Assembly (NCBI RefSeq): GCF_905475465.1
Contig: NC_062254.1
Coordinates: 7,026,001 to 7,090,000 of the forward strand
DNA: 64,000 bases
Direction of reading: 5' to 3'
From: Pieris napi
Taxonomy: Eukaryota; Arthropoda; Insecta; Lepidoptera; Pieridae
In this document: piece after piece, positions 12,866 to 25,578 of the stretch
How the letters are laid out: each line of letters starts with the position of its first letter
Numbering within the stretch: position 1 is the stretch's first letter
Translations under genes and position numbers: made by a program
The notes under the pieces: generated by a model
Databases searched by the model: none
What the model saw: the letters and a program-made list of their open reading frames with translations, nothing else
Told to the model about the DNA's origin: nothing

Positions 12866-13479
12866 TAAATAAAAGATGTATAAAAGTAATGATTAACTCA
12901 TGTTTTGTTAAATTCAAAAAAAAAATGTCTGTATAATAACCGTAGTTATTTAAAACGCCGTTTAGTAGCTGTTCTAAATTAATGTGATAATTGACAATTG
13001 ATTAATGAAATTACACTGACGTCGGACGCCGCAGTCAAGTGTCAACACTCAACATGTTAGTCTACGCTGTCAGTTGCCAGATAAGTAACTTAATTTTAGT
13101 ACAATTCTTTTATAACTTACGTTCAGAAGAAAACAAATAAACAAAGTCATTTGATTTATCTGTTTTGAAATTTTAAGCATGTTTTATTTTGTATAACAGA
13201 CTACTTACCCCGACTAAGCGTGATTTTGTTATTTTTCCGACGTGAGAAGAAGATTATTTTTGCGCCTTTTTCGCGCAATTTTTCAAATTACGTAAGTTGT
13301 AATATCGTAAAAAATATGTCCTTAGTGAACAGTAACGAATATATAGTAGGTTTTATGGCTATCACTCATTTAATCATAGAAAGTTTATGGAGATATCCTT
13401 TTGACTAAGTGTAGACACCGTGAGAAAACATTAGTTATCAGTAATAAATAATTCAGTTTCTTCATAGAACTCGATCAAG

Positions 13480-16400
13480 ATGCACGGTTGGATAAAGATT
13501 ACTCTTATATTATGTCTATTCGGCACTTTAAGAGAGATTCGTCCCTCAGAACCCTTTGTAACAGAGTTTTTGCTTGGAAAGTGGAGAAATATTACAGAAT
13601 CTCAATTGAACCGTGATGTTTATCCTGTGGGAACGTATTCCTATCTAGGACTTTTAGTCATCGTATTTTTAATCACAGATTTCTTACGATTTAAACCAGT
13701 CATTATTCTCTCAGGTAAGTCTATCTTTCTAATTTGAATAAAAATAATCTCATGATTTAATGATATCGTTAATCAGGTACATAAAATAGTTTATCATTAT
13801 AAGCAGTCACGTAATATTTATCTAATCTTAATATGAATATTTGGGTTTAAGTTTATCTTTTGATTACACAATAATGCAATCTTACTTTATAGTTAATAAG
13901 TTATGCTTTAACCTTCATTTGATCGTAATTAAAATTAAAGAAAAAAGTTACTGATTTTTTTGTATTAACATATATTATTTGAAAGATTATTTTTCTATCT
14001 ACCTTGTACATATAATAATGTTAAATATTCAACATTCATTACAGGTATAAGTGGAATAGCAGTGTATGCAGTATTACTATGGACTACAAGTTTAGAATGG
14101 CTTCAAGTGTCTCAAGTTCTATATGGAATTTACATGGCAACCGAGGTTGCATACCTCACATACATTTATGCAAAGGTTAAATTTCTTATTTCTATCTTTC
14201 TATTTTTCCCAACAAATAAGTAAAAGGCAACTATAAGTCCTTGTCTATTTTATGTTTATGACAATGCTTAAATTAGCCAAGTTTTGATAAACATCCATTT
14301 TTTTCATTTATAAATAACTTTATATTCAAATTTATTTTATATCCTTGCTTAAGGTGGACTCTTCAAAGTACCCTAAAGTCTCATCCTACACTCGCATGGC
14401 CGCACTAACTGGTCGTTTTCTCTCTGGAGTGAGTTCCCAATTATTAACTCACTTTAACATAATGGATCTTCGGGACCTTAATTACATAACACTTGCAGGT
14501 ACGTGAGTCTTATAAATAATTTATTTATTAAGAAACAGATACACAAGTAGTAGAAAGTCATATGAAATATTCTGTTAGAATATTTGATAGTAGAACAGAT
14601 TTACACATAAGAATATTTTTTAAAATACATACACTATATATAGTACATGTAACAGATTTAGGTGAAAACAAAAATAATAATTATTATAACAATGAAAAAC
14701 ACTAAATGACATTAAAAGCATTAAAATTTCCTTCATACATATATAATATAATTACCTTAATGTATTACACCATAAGTATTATTGCCATAAACACGGTGGC
14801 TTTCATCACTGGTTGCAATCAAGTCACTTTTAAAAAATTTCTTTACTTTATCATGTGCGAACTTTTCCCATAAAATTCACAATTTATATAATATATACAC
14901 CAAACATACATTACAAAATCGTTTATACCTATATCTGAGATCAATTGATACCTAATTGACCTTGTTTAGTCGTAATTGAAAACTTTTCTGTATTTAGGTT
15001 TCTATTTTTAAGCAATGTAATTTTTATCCATGGCTTATCAACTTTGAGAATAAGTCTCAAATTCGGTTTCTGGTGAAGCAATTATTAATGATAATATGGC
15101 AAAAATATATTATATTTATAATCTATAGGATAAATACAGAGGAAAATCTGAATTATTCACTTAATGATTGTTTATGTTTACAACATCACATAAAATTAAT
15201 TCAAGCGATAGTTAATACATAAACTATCCTAATAAACATAACGATAGATGTTTTTTACCCTTAGGGGATCTGTCTTACAACTTCTCTCAATAAACTCTAA
15301 AACAATGTAAAGCAAAAAGAAAACATAACAGACAGGCAACCCAATCTCCAATTTGCTTTTCAAAAATATAACAAGCTTTATTTTTAAAAATATTACCGCT
15401 TAAAGCTTTATTATCTGAAACTATTGAAATAAAACGTTCGAATCGAGTAATTTCCATCGGAGCGATTGCACAATAATATCTTAAATCATTTTAATTTATC
15501 GCGCATCATTATGCCATTTATAATTAGATTGTTGTTAATTTTAGCTTGTGTGCTAAAATTTGAAGCGATTCAAATTACAAATTGTATTTATGTCATCTCA
15601 TATACGGAGCGCACTGTCAACAAAAAAGCAACTGTAAGTGGAAAACTACTATTTTTATCGAACAATAACTCTTTTAACGGATTTAAATGATCGATTACAT
15701 TATTTTACTCGACGACACGAATACTTTACAGGACAGTCAGTCTTATCACGACTGGTGCAAAATATAAAAACGTCTGTATAAAAAACAGTATTGAGAATGA
15801 ATTATAATAATTTAAATATATAAAACATTTAATAATGAAATGAAATACATTAATTTATGCTACTTATTTCATATAATGTAGTAGATTCACATTGTAATTG
15901 TTAAATATTGTAAACCAGTCCATGCTAACACTGCTAATAGTTTAAATATTTTTATGCACAGTGGAAATTCTATACAAAAGTGATTTGATACTTCCCATAG
16001 TAAGCGTATTTATTGTCTAGAATTATTATAGAAAATAAATACATAATTAATCTACTATTTTAATCTTTAGTTGTTATTAAAAATTATTTTATTACATTTC
16101 ACTATTGCGATATTTGATTAATATAATAGATTACAGCTAGATACAATAATTAGAACAATTAACATGAAAACCCTTACATAATTAGAGCAAACAGTGTTAA
16201 TTGTTTTCCTTGATTGTTGGATTGCGTCTAATGTAATTGTTAGACAGTTAACATATTATCTTTATTGCATGCTTAATGCATTCCTCTCTTATCGTTAATC
16301 AGTTTTTATGTATAATTTGGAAAAGGTTTTATCACTCTCGGGGTTTTTATATGAATGTATAATTGTGTAATTTCAATAAGTTGCATAGTATGTGTGAAGT

Positions 16401-19400
16401 CTAGAAGGTTTATGAATAAAAAATAATATCCAAAGATAAACAATTATAACAACTGATATGACTTATAGAGCAGTGTTGGCCTAGTGGCTTCAGCGTGCGA
16501 CTCTCATAAATGAGGTCGTAGGTTCGATCCCTGGCCGTGCACCAATGGACTATCTTTCTATGTGCGAATTTAACATTTGCTCGAACGTGAAGGAAAACAT
16601 CGTGAGGATCCGACATGTCTTAGACCCAAAAAGTCGACCGCATGTGTCAGGCTCAGGAGGCTGATCACCTACTTGCCTATTAGATTTAAAAATGATCATA
16701 AAACAGATTCAGAAATCTGAGGCCAAGACCTAAAGGTTGTAGCGCCACTGATTTAATATGACTTTACAAAATAAAACGATTATAGATTACAATTTTAGTA
16801 GGAAGGCCCTTCACAGGTATAGCCTCCGAGGAATCCATTAGTTGCCTTTGCGTCGTTTACCTTTTGGTCCATGATGTTACTCGTTTTCGCGACTTCATCT
16901 TGAAGCCTAGCCAATGTGTCTTGCCCACTTTAATATAGTTTTTTTAATAATTTAATTTTTTTTTATATAATTTTTGTATTTTTGCGTGACGTATCGGACG
17001 TACATTTTGGACTTTAATTTTACATCAGAAACTAAAGGACCTAACCTGACAGACGCCCAAAAAAATCATATAATTTGCAATGTTCTCAAAGAACAGTTTA
17101 AGGATTGATTTAGAGCATGTCTTGTATATCGACGTTAAGCGCCGAGCTTTAGGTCTTGTTTTAAAATACGCGACATAGTCTTAGCGGGATTCTTTTTTTT
17201 TATAGAACAGGGGGCAAACGGGCAGTAGGCTCACCTGATGTTAAGTGATACCGCCGCCCATGGACACTCTCTATGCCAGAGGGCTCGCGAGTGCGTTGCC
17301 GGCCTTTTAAGTATTGGTACGCGAGTTTCTTAAAGGACCCTATTAGGCCGAATTGGCAGCTGATTCAACAAAGTGGTGGTGCGTGGCAAAAACTTCCTTG
17401 AAAAATGCTCAGTTGTGGAACGGCGGTGGATCTTCATTTGTCGCGATAAGATTTTTTGCTTCTTAATGGGGTTTCTACGAATTCTGGCTTTAACAGCATC
17501 TGTAGTTCTAAAAGCACGCGGATCTTTTCTGGTCTTTGACAGACGAAGTGTTGTTGTATCTGTTGATAGTAATGATGAATTTAAATCTTAATTGTTTAGA
17601 TTTTTTATGTCGCCGGACATTGGATTTTTCTTCGAAGTTTACGTTTCGTTTCGAAGAACCCGTTTAAGTTTTTCTCGGCGGTCAATTACAAGTAGTTTTT
17701 GCGTACATATCCTACAGTTAAAGTGAAAAACTATTAACACCGAAGGAAAGTGGTTAAAAGAATATGCGTTAATTAATTGCATTCCTCCTAAACGAGGTTA
17801 AAATTGAAAACTAATTAATATCTAATTTACGACGACTTGGAATAAATAATTTTAACCTGAACCATCTTATTCACTGTATTCTAACAAACTGTTGACATTT
17901 ATATCGATAATATAATTCTTGAATGCCGCTTCTGATTTTTATAAACTGAATGCACTTATTTTTTGTGTGCCTTTTCGTTATCTTTATCGATGTGAAACAT
18001 TTATACGTTCAATGAAAACGTCTTAATAAAATCATGTTTGACTATTTAAATTTTGTTCTTTGTCTTAGCTCAAGGCTTATTATGTAACCGGTTTCTATTT
18101 AAAATGTAAATTAAAACGAATGTACCCTACATTTACAACAAAAACAAAACACAATTTTCTATAAAATACCCATTTCCGAATGCCAAATCATTAGTCATCA
18201 AATTATTCCCATAGACCAGTGATGCAGTGAACTTTTATAGAATGTCTAGACATAACTTTTGGGTTGGGTTCTAAACCAGTTTCAAATACACCTAAATATC
18301 AACTAAAATCCCCTTAAAAAATAATTGCACATTCGTATTGAGAGGTTTACAAGTAACAAATATGAATAAAAAATACATTTAAGTAGTATAAAATACCTGA
18401 CCATAATTAATGACTTCATATTTATTAAGGATTTTTTCTTTAAATTTAGCTTTTTCCTTAAATGGGGGGAAATCCCTAAGTTAGCATCTCTACAGCGGTC
18501 TACGGAAACACGAATTTTATGTCGATTTCAAGTGTTAGAAAGCGTTTTTAAGATATATTCTTGTCTCTTCTCTGGAATTCATATTTTTAATGCGATTCAT
18601 AGAACATCAGTATCCATTCATACATAACACAATAATTGTACTGGCTCCGATTATTTTATATAAAAAAATTTAAAATATGCATTTCAGCTCAAATTCTGGC
18701 TACGTTTTGGGCGTTTTGGCTGCCTCCAGTACCATATGGAATATATTTTCATCGGCGGTCAGTTGCCTACGGTACTACGCAATCGGATATACCGATCGAA
18801 AAACAACCACCACAAGACGGGTACGATTCTGTAAGTAATGGCTTCTTGGTATACAAGCCCTCAAAATAGGAAAAATCGTTAGATGGAAGCTTAACTTATA
18901 AGACGAACGGTTTATTTGTTAGAAAATTTGCAAAATGCAATAAATTTTAAGTTTTTTTGACGAATGTTAACTTATGCAAGTTTCCGAGCATTATATATTG
19001 AGAGTTTGTTTCCTAATAAAGCTATATATTAACCCAGGTTTAGGTTCGAAAGCGAGAGATAGTGAGAGCAGTGTTGGCCAAGTGGCTTCAGCGTGCGACT
19101 CTCATCCCTGAGGTCGTAGGTTCGATAGCGGCTATGGCACCAATGGACTTTCTGTTTATGTGCGCATTTAACATTCGCTCGAACTGTCAGAAAAGCGGCT
19201 CGCCTTAGACCAAAAATACGACGGCGTGTGTCAGGCACAGGAGGCTGATTACCTACTTGCCTATTCGGATCATGAAACAGATACATAATTCTGAGGCCCA
19301 GACCTAAAAAGGTTGGAGCGCCACTGGTTTTATTTGGTTAGAAAGAAAAATTGGGAAACATTGTTTAAAATATAATTGTGCTTTCAGAAATCATTCCGGT

Positions 19401-21108
19401 CTCAAATTTCCGAAGCTACTGTATTAATATATCGCCACGCACGCAGCGCATACTCACGACCCAAAGTTGTAGCGTGGTCTGCCCTTTACGCAGTGGCACT
19501 CGCACTGTTTGTTCAGTCACAGACTTATATGCAACTATTGTGGAAGAAGATACGGGGTGGTGACGAAGAAATGGTGAGTTTACACACATAAAAGGCCATC
19601 AAAATTTAATACCCATTTTTGTATGGAAAACGTGAGCTGTCAAAATTATTGGTGTTTTTAAATATTCGTGCAATTATATAACGTCTGTAGTATAACGAGA
19701 CAGCTCCAAAGGCTGTAGATTGCTACCCGATGGTGCTAGTCTAGTTTATGGTATGGAAATAAAAAGAAACGATTATAAGCCCATATAGTCTCTTCTACAG
19801 TGTTTGTGGCAGTAGGTAGTAGCTTGTCTATGCAAAATACTTTTGCGGTGATAAAATTTGAGTTTTACTCTAGACCTGTTAAGAATTTCTTAAATTTTAC
19901 AATTACCTAACTCCATACAATATTTGTAAATATAGTTCTAATAAAGCAAGCAGCAACAAATGGCATACCCAATTATGTAAAACAAAAAGTAAATGTGATA
20001 AGTAAAGTCACACAATGCAAAAGGGTGTTCGACATACTTAAAGCCTAAAAAGTAAAAATATTATACTTTTTTTTTAATTACATAGAGTAAGGAGTCCTTA
20101 CTAAGAACTACATTTTATGTAAAATAAATACGATCCATTAACTATACTATATCGTTTGGGCCGCCAATTCTAGATTTATCTTTCTAGGAACTATACAATG
20201 GGGCAGTAGAAGCACTTCAAACGGCATTCGGTGCGGCTGGTGCATTCCTAGCTTCATACTGGACCGACGCTGTGTTGCCAGCGCCCATCGCCGCGGTACA
20301 GGGTGTTGCCATGTTCCTAGCGACGTATGTTAATGATATCACCACATCATATACTGGCTACATAGTTATGGGCATGCTGTTTCATTATACAATTACACTG
20401 GCAAGGTAAATAGTAAAATAATTATTTTAGCAAAGTAACTGTAGTGAAAATGATTTCATATAACTAACCTAATCATCCTAAACCCACAAGATACACAAAA
20501 AATCATCAAAATCAATCCAGACAATTAAGTGTGTAAGTTAATAAATATATAAATCTGCTGGATATATATTACAAATTGCTGCCTGATATTTTAGAATTTT
20601 ACATGAAAGTTAGTGGGATTTTAACATTTCTGGCACATTATAGCCAAATCTCATATAAAGAGCAGTGTTGATTTAGTGGATTAAGCAAGTGACTCACAAC
20701 CTTGGTTTCATGCATTTGAATAATCAACATGTGTCAGTCAAAGAAGGCGGATCTGGTAATCAGACCGATCTTGTCTATAAAAAAATTCTGGTTACCAAAT
20801 CCAAAATACATTGTACTAAATAAGATACATATTTGAATTATATTTAACCTTTTTTTTTCAGTGCCAAAATAGCTAGCCAGCTAAGTGACGAAAGTTGTTT
20901 TGGATTGATATTTGGTATCAACACCCTAATTGGTACAGGATTACAGTCTATTATGACTTTAGTCCTAATACAAACCCTAGATTTACCAATTCATGCTCAA
21001 TATTATTTTATAAGCGGATTTTTCTTACTACTTGCTTCATTTTGGCTTCTTGGCTGCGTAATTCATTTTTTTATACAGAAACATAGTATTAATTTAAACC
21101 AGTATTAA
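13480..21108 (+). CDS. SLC19-family thiamine/folate-type transporter
   Basis: Seven exons join in frame: 13480-13714, 14045-14175, 14354-14498, 18688-18830, 19388-19573, 20188-20405 and 20862-21108 (434 residues, usual for SLC19). The start is the ATG opening MHGWIKITLILCLFG. Family hallmarks are visible: REIRPSEPFVTEFL, VYPVGTYSYL and TDFLRFKPVI near the N-terminus; YGIYMATEVAYLTYIYAKV; a charged central loop around IEKQPPQDGYDS; and late membrane helices (FGLIFGINTLIGTGLQSIM). Animals usually carry several SLC19 paralogs, and I cannot tell which substrate this one moves; thiamine is the likeliest for an insect. Expected site: plasma membrane. Intron 3 is 4.2 kb and holds repeats. AATAAA at about 21437 is the likely poly(A) signal. 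Confidence 0.85.
16468..16754 (+). mobile_element. tRNA-derived SINE
   Basis: It begins GAGCAGTGTTGGCCTAGTGG, a pol III A-box region, followed by a B-box like GGTTCGATCCC, then a body ending GGCCAAGACCTAAAGGTTGT and GCGCCACTGATT. Related copies lie at 19066, 20660, 38626 and (inverted) 62349. It is intronic in the transporter gene. Confidence 0.85.
17190..17420 (-). mobile_element. LINE 3'-end fragment
   Basis: The plus strand reads GGGGGCAAACGGGCAGTAGG, then CCGCCGCCCATGGACACTCT and GCGAGTGCGTTGCCGGCC, a repeat I recognise from lepidopteran genomes as the end of a non-LTR element. On the minus strand it ends in an A-run. A weak frame on that strand (LPRTTTLW) fits the C-terminus of a reverse transcriptase ORF. 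It is a dead fragment. Confidence 0.6.
19066..19332 (+). mobile_element. tRNA-derived SINE
   Basis: Same family as the copy at 16468: GAGCAGTGTTGGCCAAGTGG head, GGTCGTAGGTTCGAT B-box region, and a tail ending GCGCCACTGGTTT. It lies in intron 4 of the SLC19-type gene, 56 bases before exon 5. Confidence 0.8.
20660..20745 (+). mobile_element. Degraded SINE head
   Basis: GAGCAGTGTTGATTTAGTGG and a worn B-box region match the head of the SINE family seen at 16468, but the body is lost. It lies in the last intron of the SLC19-type gene. Confidence 0.55.
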
Positions 21109-22159
21109 GATTTGTGCTTGATGTATAAAAAAAATCACCAAATTTAATTTTTTTTTAAATTATTATATAAGGATTTTTAATCTCATTCTCTCTTGAAAGT
21201 ATAGAAAGCATTTTTTCTTTGATAATTTATGTAAAAGAGAAAATTTAATACATGATATGTTTTTTGAGTACATAGCTTGTGTATTACTTGCATACATTAA
21301 AATATTTACTTCAACACAAGCCTAACTAATAGTAAGTATATTATTTTATATGATAGTAGATCTACATTGATTTGAGTAGATTGTGAGACATATTATAATT
21401 TGTATTTTCATATTGTATTAAAATAATACATTTTATAATAAAACTTTGTAACCAGATTTTAAACTATTTTTCTTGATTATACAGATTTTTACTTTGAATT
21501 TTATTAGACTACATCTGTTTCATTAAACTCTTGGTCATACCATCCTTTCTTAAGGCATTTGGAAGGCTTTGTAATAAAACCTAAACTAAATGAGAGTAAT
21601 AAATAAAAGAATGTCAATTAAGATTTACTTTATATTCTGTTAGGTCCTTTTTAATATATTTTTAGCCAGAGGATTATGAAGTTATTAGTATGAAAAATTT
21701 TATTGTTGTTTTTTTTTAAGTATAAAAGGATATGTAGACTGTGATATGAATATATAGTGGCATTTTTTTGTTGTTTTATTACGGTTATATTCACATAAAC
21801 AAAACTTAAAGAGTCATAACTGTTAATAGTTGTAGTCTACTTCCAGATTTGTTTTCAATATCAAGGATAGACCATGTTGGCAAAGACATCATATAATAAA
21901 CTACATTATATTTTGACAATGCAACATCCAGTAATTTGAACAGTTAAAGATAGTAAAGGAAATAAAATATCTTATGGTAAAATACTGATAAATACATTTA
22001 TTCCTGCAATAACAATATTACATACTATTATTTTGGGGTCTGTGATATGTTGGAATGTAATAAATAAACGATAATCACAATATCATCTATACAAATGTAA
22101 ATTTCACAACCATAGTAAGATTTTAATAAATTTACTTAAATGTTTACAAAGTTAACAAT
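21109..22159. other. Convergent 3' region between SLC19-type gene and SMCO4
   Basis: AT-rich. It contains the 3' UTRs of the two converging genes, with an AATAAA at about 21437 for the transporter. Nothing else is seen. Confidence 0.5.
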
Positions 22160-22342
22160 TTACGCCACCTGCATCGTTGTTGGCCTCGTTTTCACATACA
22201 CGTAGACACATATTAATATAAAAACGACAGCTACAGTTGGAAGAACTATTGTATTAATTTGCTGACGAACTTTAGCAAATTCTTGTTTCCTTTCACGTTT
22301 TTGTCTTGCTGTTTCTTTAACTGGTCCCTTAAGCTTCCTCAT
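22160..22342 (-). CDS. SMCO4: SMCO4, small single-pass membrane protein
   Basis: A 60-residue frame starts at ATG 22342 (MRKLKGPVKETARQKRERKQ) and ends TTMQVA. Length and layout match the SMCO4 family (about 59 residues): a short basic start MR-LKG, a charged helix with RQKRERKQ, the block RQQINTIVLPT leading into a transmembrane helix (VAVVFILICVYVYVKTRPT), and a very short tail. The frame continues upstream to another ATG at 22378, but the inner start fits the family. Role poorly known. It faces the TEX49-like gene in divergent orientation, 660 bp apart. Confidence 0.85.
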   Translation of the reverse strand: MRKLKGPVKETARQKRERKQEFAKVRQQINTIVLPTVAVVFILICVYVYVKTRPTTMQVA

Positions 22343-23003
22343 AATGTACCTAAAAACTAGTCGATAGAAATGTCTCAAAAAATAGTTATATTATGAAGAT
22401 TAAAATTTGTAGAGAAATTACCTTTCCAAAAAGAAATAGGTAAGTTTAATCAAATAATATATAATCCTTAATAATAAAAGTGATATTTAAATACAACTAC
22501 ACAATTTTACTATTTTCGACGTGGAAAGCGGAAACACAATTTACAAATATATAATATTATCAATTCTGTGAACCAAAACACCGGAAAATCAAACTTGATT
22601 ATTTTTTTAAACCACAGACAATGTGTATGTTCTAAATCCAACAGACTAGGACAACGTATAACGATGTGAGATACCGTGTATAGTGTATACGCAGTAACAT
22701 GGAGATAAAACAAAAATCTTGTAGAAGTGGGATAAAAATCATTGAGTGAACAGGGTAGAGCATGATTTTATATTAAGCCAGCTCCAGATTGTCGCGAGGT
22801 GTAATTAATAAACGTAATATTGGCGAGTCGAGGGTCCACAAATAGTAACTCTCGGTTTATTAAGTTGCTCGTTACAAATATTTATAAAGACCGAAATAAC
22901 TAATATTGGTTATCTGTGATGCATTAATGTCAAATGATTTAAAAGTAAATGCTTTAGCTCTCTTGATTTGAATTTTTATAATATTTTTATAACTTTTGCT
23001 AAA
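22343..23003. promoter_or_regulatory. Divergent intergenic region
   Basis: This 661-bp stretch separates the starts of SMCO4 (minus) and the TEX49-like gene (plus), so both promoters or 5' UTRs must lie here or in unseen 5' exons. No clear TATA box or repeat is seen. Confidence 0.35.
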
Positions 23004-24637
23004 ATGGAATTTTTTGGACTTACTCTATTTGGACCGCAAAATTACATAAAAGACACTTTAAGAAGTGATTACAAAGAACCAGAATCTAAAGAAGAAGCCG
23101 ATTGTTTCATACAGAAAATAAAAAAAGATTTAAGTGCTCAAGGAAAAGTACTTAACGTTTTTACTTTCAATTCGATATTTCTTTATTTGGTTTACAAAAT
23201 TAATCACATCTAAGATTATCATAATTATTGTCATTATTAATTCACATTCAGAAATTTCCTCTAGTTGATTTTTGACGTGACGTGCTTGAGCTCAATTTAT
23301 CTCTAATCAGCTGGATTTTATTTTTAAATCTTAATGTTTGTCCAGTAGTGGTAGAAGAGGTTTATATGATAGCAAATTCATTCGTTTTTGGTTGATATTG
23401 ATTTCATCATCGTTATCAACAATGCGTATTCAATATAACCAAAATTATTAACTCAGAGTTCGAAACAGCTGCAAAAACAAAAAAAGTGCATGCGTACAAA
23501 GTACACATGTCAGAATTAGTGAAACTTCTTTGGAAAACAAATTTTTAAGTCTTGTTCATATTTATAGAAATCTAAAACTTTAGATTTCCAAGACATAGAG
23601 GGAGGGAAAAAGGAAGATATGTTAGGAATTTAATTATTTTAATTGTCATTAAAATATTAAAAGTGTCGAAAATTAATACAAATTATTAAATTTATTTTTT
23701 TAAATTTATTTCTTCTATGATAAAAACACGTGGCATTTTAATTTACAATTCGTCATAAGAGATTTCCATAAGTTATTTTGCAAAAAATATAAAGTACTTA
23801 TATTTCATAAATTCTCTTACCGAAATTTTAATTTTACAAATTGAATTTCTACAAAGTAATTCGCCATTCTCACTCTCTCTCAATTGGTCTCAATGGCTCT
23901 CCCTCTTTTCTTCGACAAAAACGCTGCTCATCTTCGTGACGCTAATATTATTATTATTGCGTATCATGCGTAAAAAAATTTACCATCATGCGCCTAAAGA
24001 AGTAGCAGAAGAAATCCCACACGCTTTAGTCATAGCTCGTCAATCCTCTCTTGAGTTTGACCATTTGACCATTAACTTATTTCAAATTTAGAAATATATT
24101 TATAAACACAGGTTGAGTTACATGCTGGGGTAAAATCTAAAAGTAAATATTTTTGATTTAAATCATACTGACTAGACAATAGATCAGTCAATGAAACGAA
24201 TAAACGATAATTGGAAGTAAATTAATAACATCGTTAACATGTTACAGAATGTTGATGACATCGATGTTATAAGATTAATCGACTGTTATATTGGAAGAGT
24301 CAATGGATTTGCGTATGGGTCGTCCCAAAGATTCACAAAAATGAAACGCAAAGGTGTTATAAAGCCTGTTGGTCCAGCAGATATGTATAGAATTCCTACC
24401 ACAACTTCCATTGATGTAAGTGCTACATACTTAAATTTTCTACCAATTTATTGTCTTAATTTATGACACATTATAACATGTCCAATATTGTTTCAGTATG
24501 GGTGGTGGCAGCACGACCCTGCTTTATTAAACACTTCGTGGTATATTACTGACCCGCGACGCCCTCAACCATCTTCTCCAAATACCCTTATTCTAGATAT
24601 TGCTCGTAAAAATAATAAGTATGCTACATTGTTTTAA
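23004..24637 (+). CDS. TEX49/SPMIP11-like sperm microtubule protein
   Basis: Three exons join in phase 0: 23004-23147, 24248-24415 and 24497-24637, for 150 residues. The start MEFFGLTLFGPQNYIKD resembles the opening of vertebrate TEX49 (SPMIP11), which is about as long, and the aromatic block YGWWQHDPALLNTSW in exon 3 resembles its WW-x-HDP segment. That family is described as an inner protein of sperm axonemal doublet microtubules. The middle exon is basic (RFTKMKRKGVIKPVGP). There is no signal peptide or membrane segment. The comparison is from memory, so the name stays provisional; the gene structure is more secure than the name. Intron 1 (1.1 kb) contains a repeat. Confidence 0.6.
23487..24013. 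repeat. GAAGTTATACTTCTT-family element
   Basis: The left end has GTGCATGCGTACAAAGTACA followed by GTGAAACTTCTTTGG. The right end carries the inverse (CATGCGCCTAAAGAAGTAGC). The order of motifs matches the ends near 676 and 24696. There is no coding frame. It lies in intron 1 of the TEX49-like gene. Confidence 0.4.
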
Positions 24638-25578
24638 TAAAATATGTTATATAAATTCCTCTTGCTCTATTTCGTAAAGTCCGTGAATTCAAAAAAAATG
24701 TGTGTGTACTAGTGTACACACGTATAGAAGTGAAACCTCTTTATGACCTTATTTTTCGAAAAATGATCTACTATATGCAAATTTACAGAAATTGGATAAA
24801 TAAAGTTAAATTAGATAAAGTTTAAAATTATACATTTTATGAACGCACTACACTATTTTTGACATAAATAATAATGATTTAAAAGCATAATTTCTATTTA
24901 TAACTAAATTAAATACTGCAATATTTGTTAAATATAACGTGAAAAAATTATCCAATATAAATAACAGTAACTACGTTGCGGTAAGCCTGTAGTGTTAGTT
25001 TTCGGTTTAGTTTAGTTTTCAGAGGTAGGCAAACTTCACAAACAACAAATCTTGCAACTAATCAATACATTGGATCCGAAATAGCCGGACAAGAAAAAGA
25101 TGGCGCGTAACGGAAAAATGTGACGCGTACGCGTACGTAATTTTTTTTCCAACGTCGATAAAGAATACTTCACTTCAAAAAAGGAATATTACTTTTGTAC
25201 CAAAACAGATGATAATTACAATAACGCTAGTTACGTTTTTTTTATTTTCAGTAATTAAGATAAAGTATACGTATATCTTAAACATACTCCTATGTTTGTT
25301 TATTATAATTTAAACCAGAAATAAATCATAACTGCACACTATTATGTTGCAAGCCTTCCCGGTGTTATATTTGTATATATTTAACAAAATAGAATCGAAT
25401 ACGCAGCGTCTGCCTAAATTAGTTTTGACTCTGTAACAGTTTATGCAGCACACGCAACTTTGAAAATTATTGTTTTCTTCCGTTTAAGTTAACGTCTCAT
25501 ATCACGTGTCAACCTGATATGTTGGACTACAATCATTGCTGTTAACCAATAACAGTTCTAGCAGTTATTACAAATAAG
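24638..25578. other. Spacer with one repeat
   Basis: No gene is seen. 24696-25190 looks like another member of the GAAGTTATACTTCTT family; the rest is AT-rich with CG-rich patches (ACGCGTACGCGTACG at about 25123). Confidence 0.4.
24696..25190. repeat. GAAGTTATACTTCTT-family element, diverged
   Basis: The left end reads TGTGTGTACTAGTGTACACA and then AGAAGTGAAACCTCTTTATG. The right end carries GATAAAGAATACTTCACTTC, its imperfect complement. The interior is AT-rich and has no frame. Confidence 0.35.

Larger units (their letters stand above)
9878..13479. other. Repeat-rich spacer upstream of the transporter gene
   Basis: No host gene is visible. It holds a mariner-like MITE copy (10609-10912), a tandem MITE (11660-12111) and a Helitron (12487-12865). 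The rest is AT-rich. The last 450 bases before 13480 probably contain the promoter and 5' UTR of the SLC19-type gene, but no core element is clear. Confidence 0.5.
14499..18687 (+). other. Large intron 3 of the SLC19-type gene
   Basis: The intron contains a tRNA-headed SINE (16468-16754), a LINE 3' fragment (17190-17420) and one isolated frame with a signal-peptide-like start (15511-15627). The remainder is AT-rich and shows nothing else recognisable. Confidence 0.6.

Noticed and set aside
16468..16540. Possible tRNA gene
   Set aside because: A- and B-box motifs are present, but no proper cloverleaf was found and the sequence continues as a SINE with several copies.
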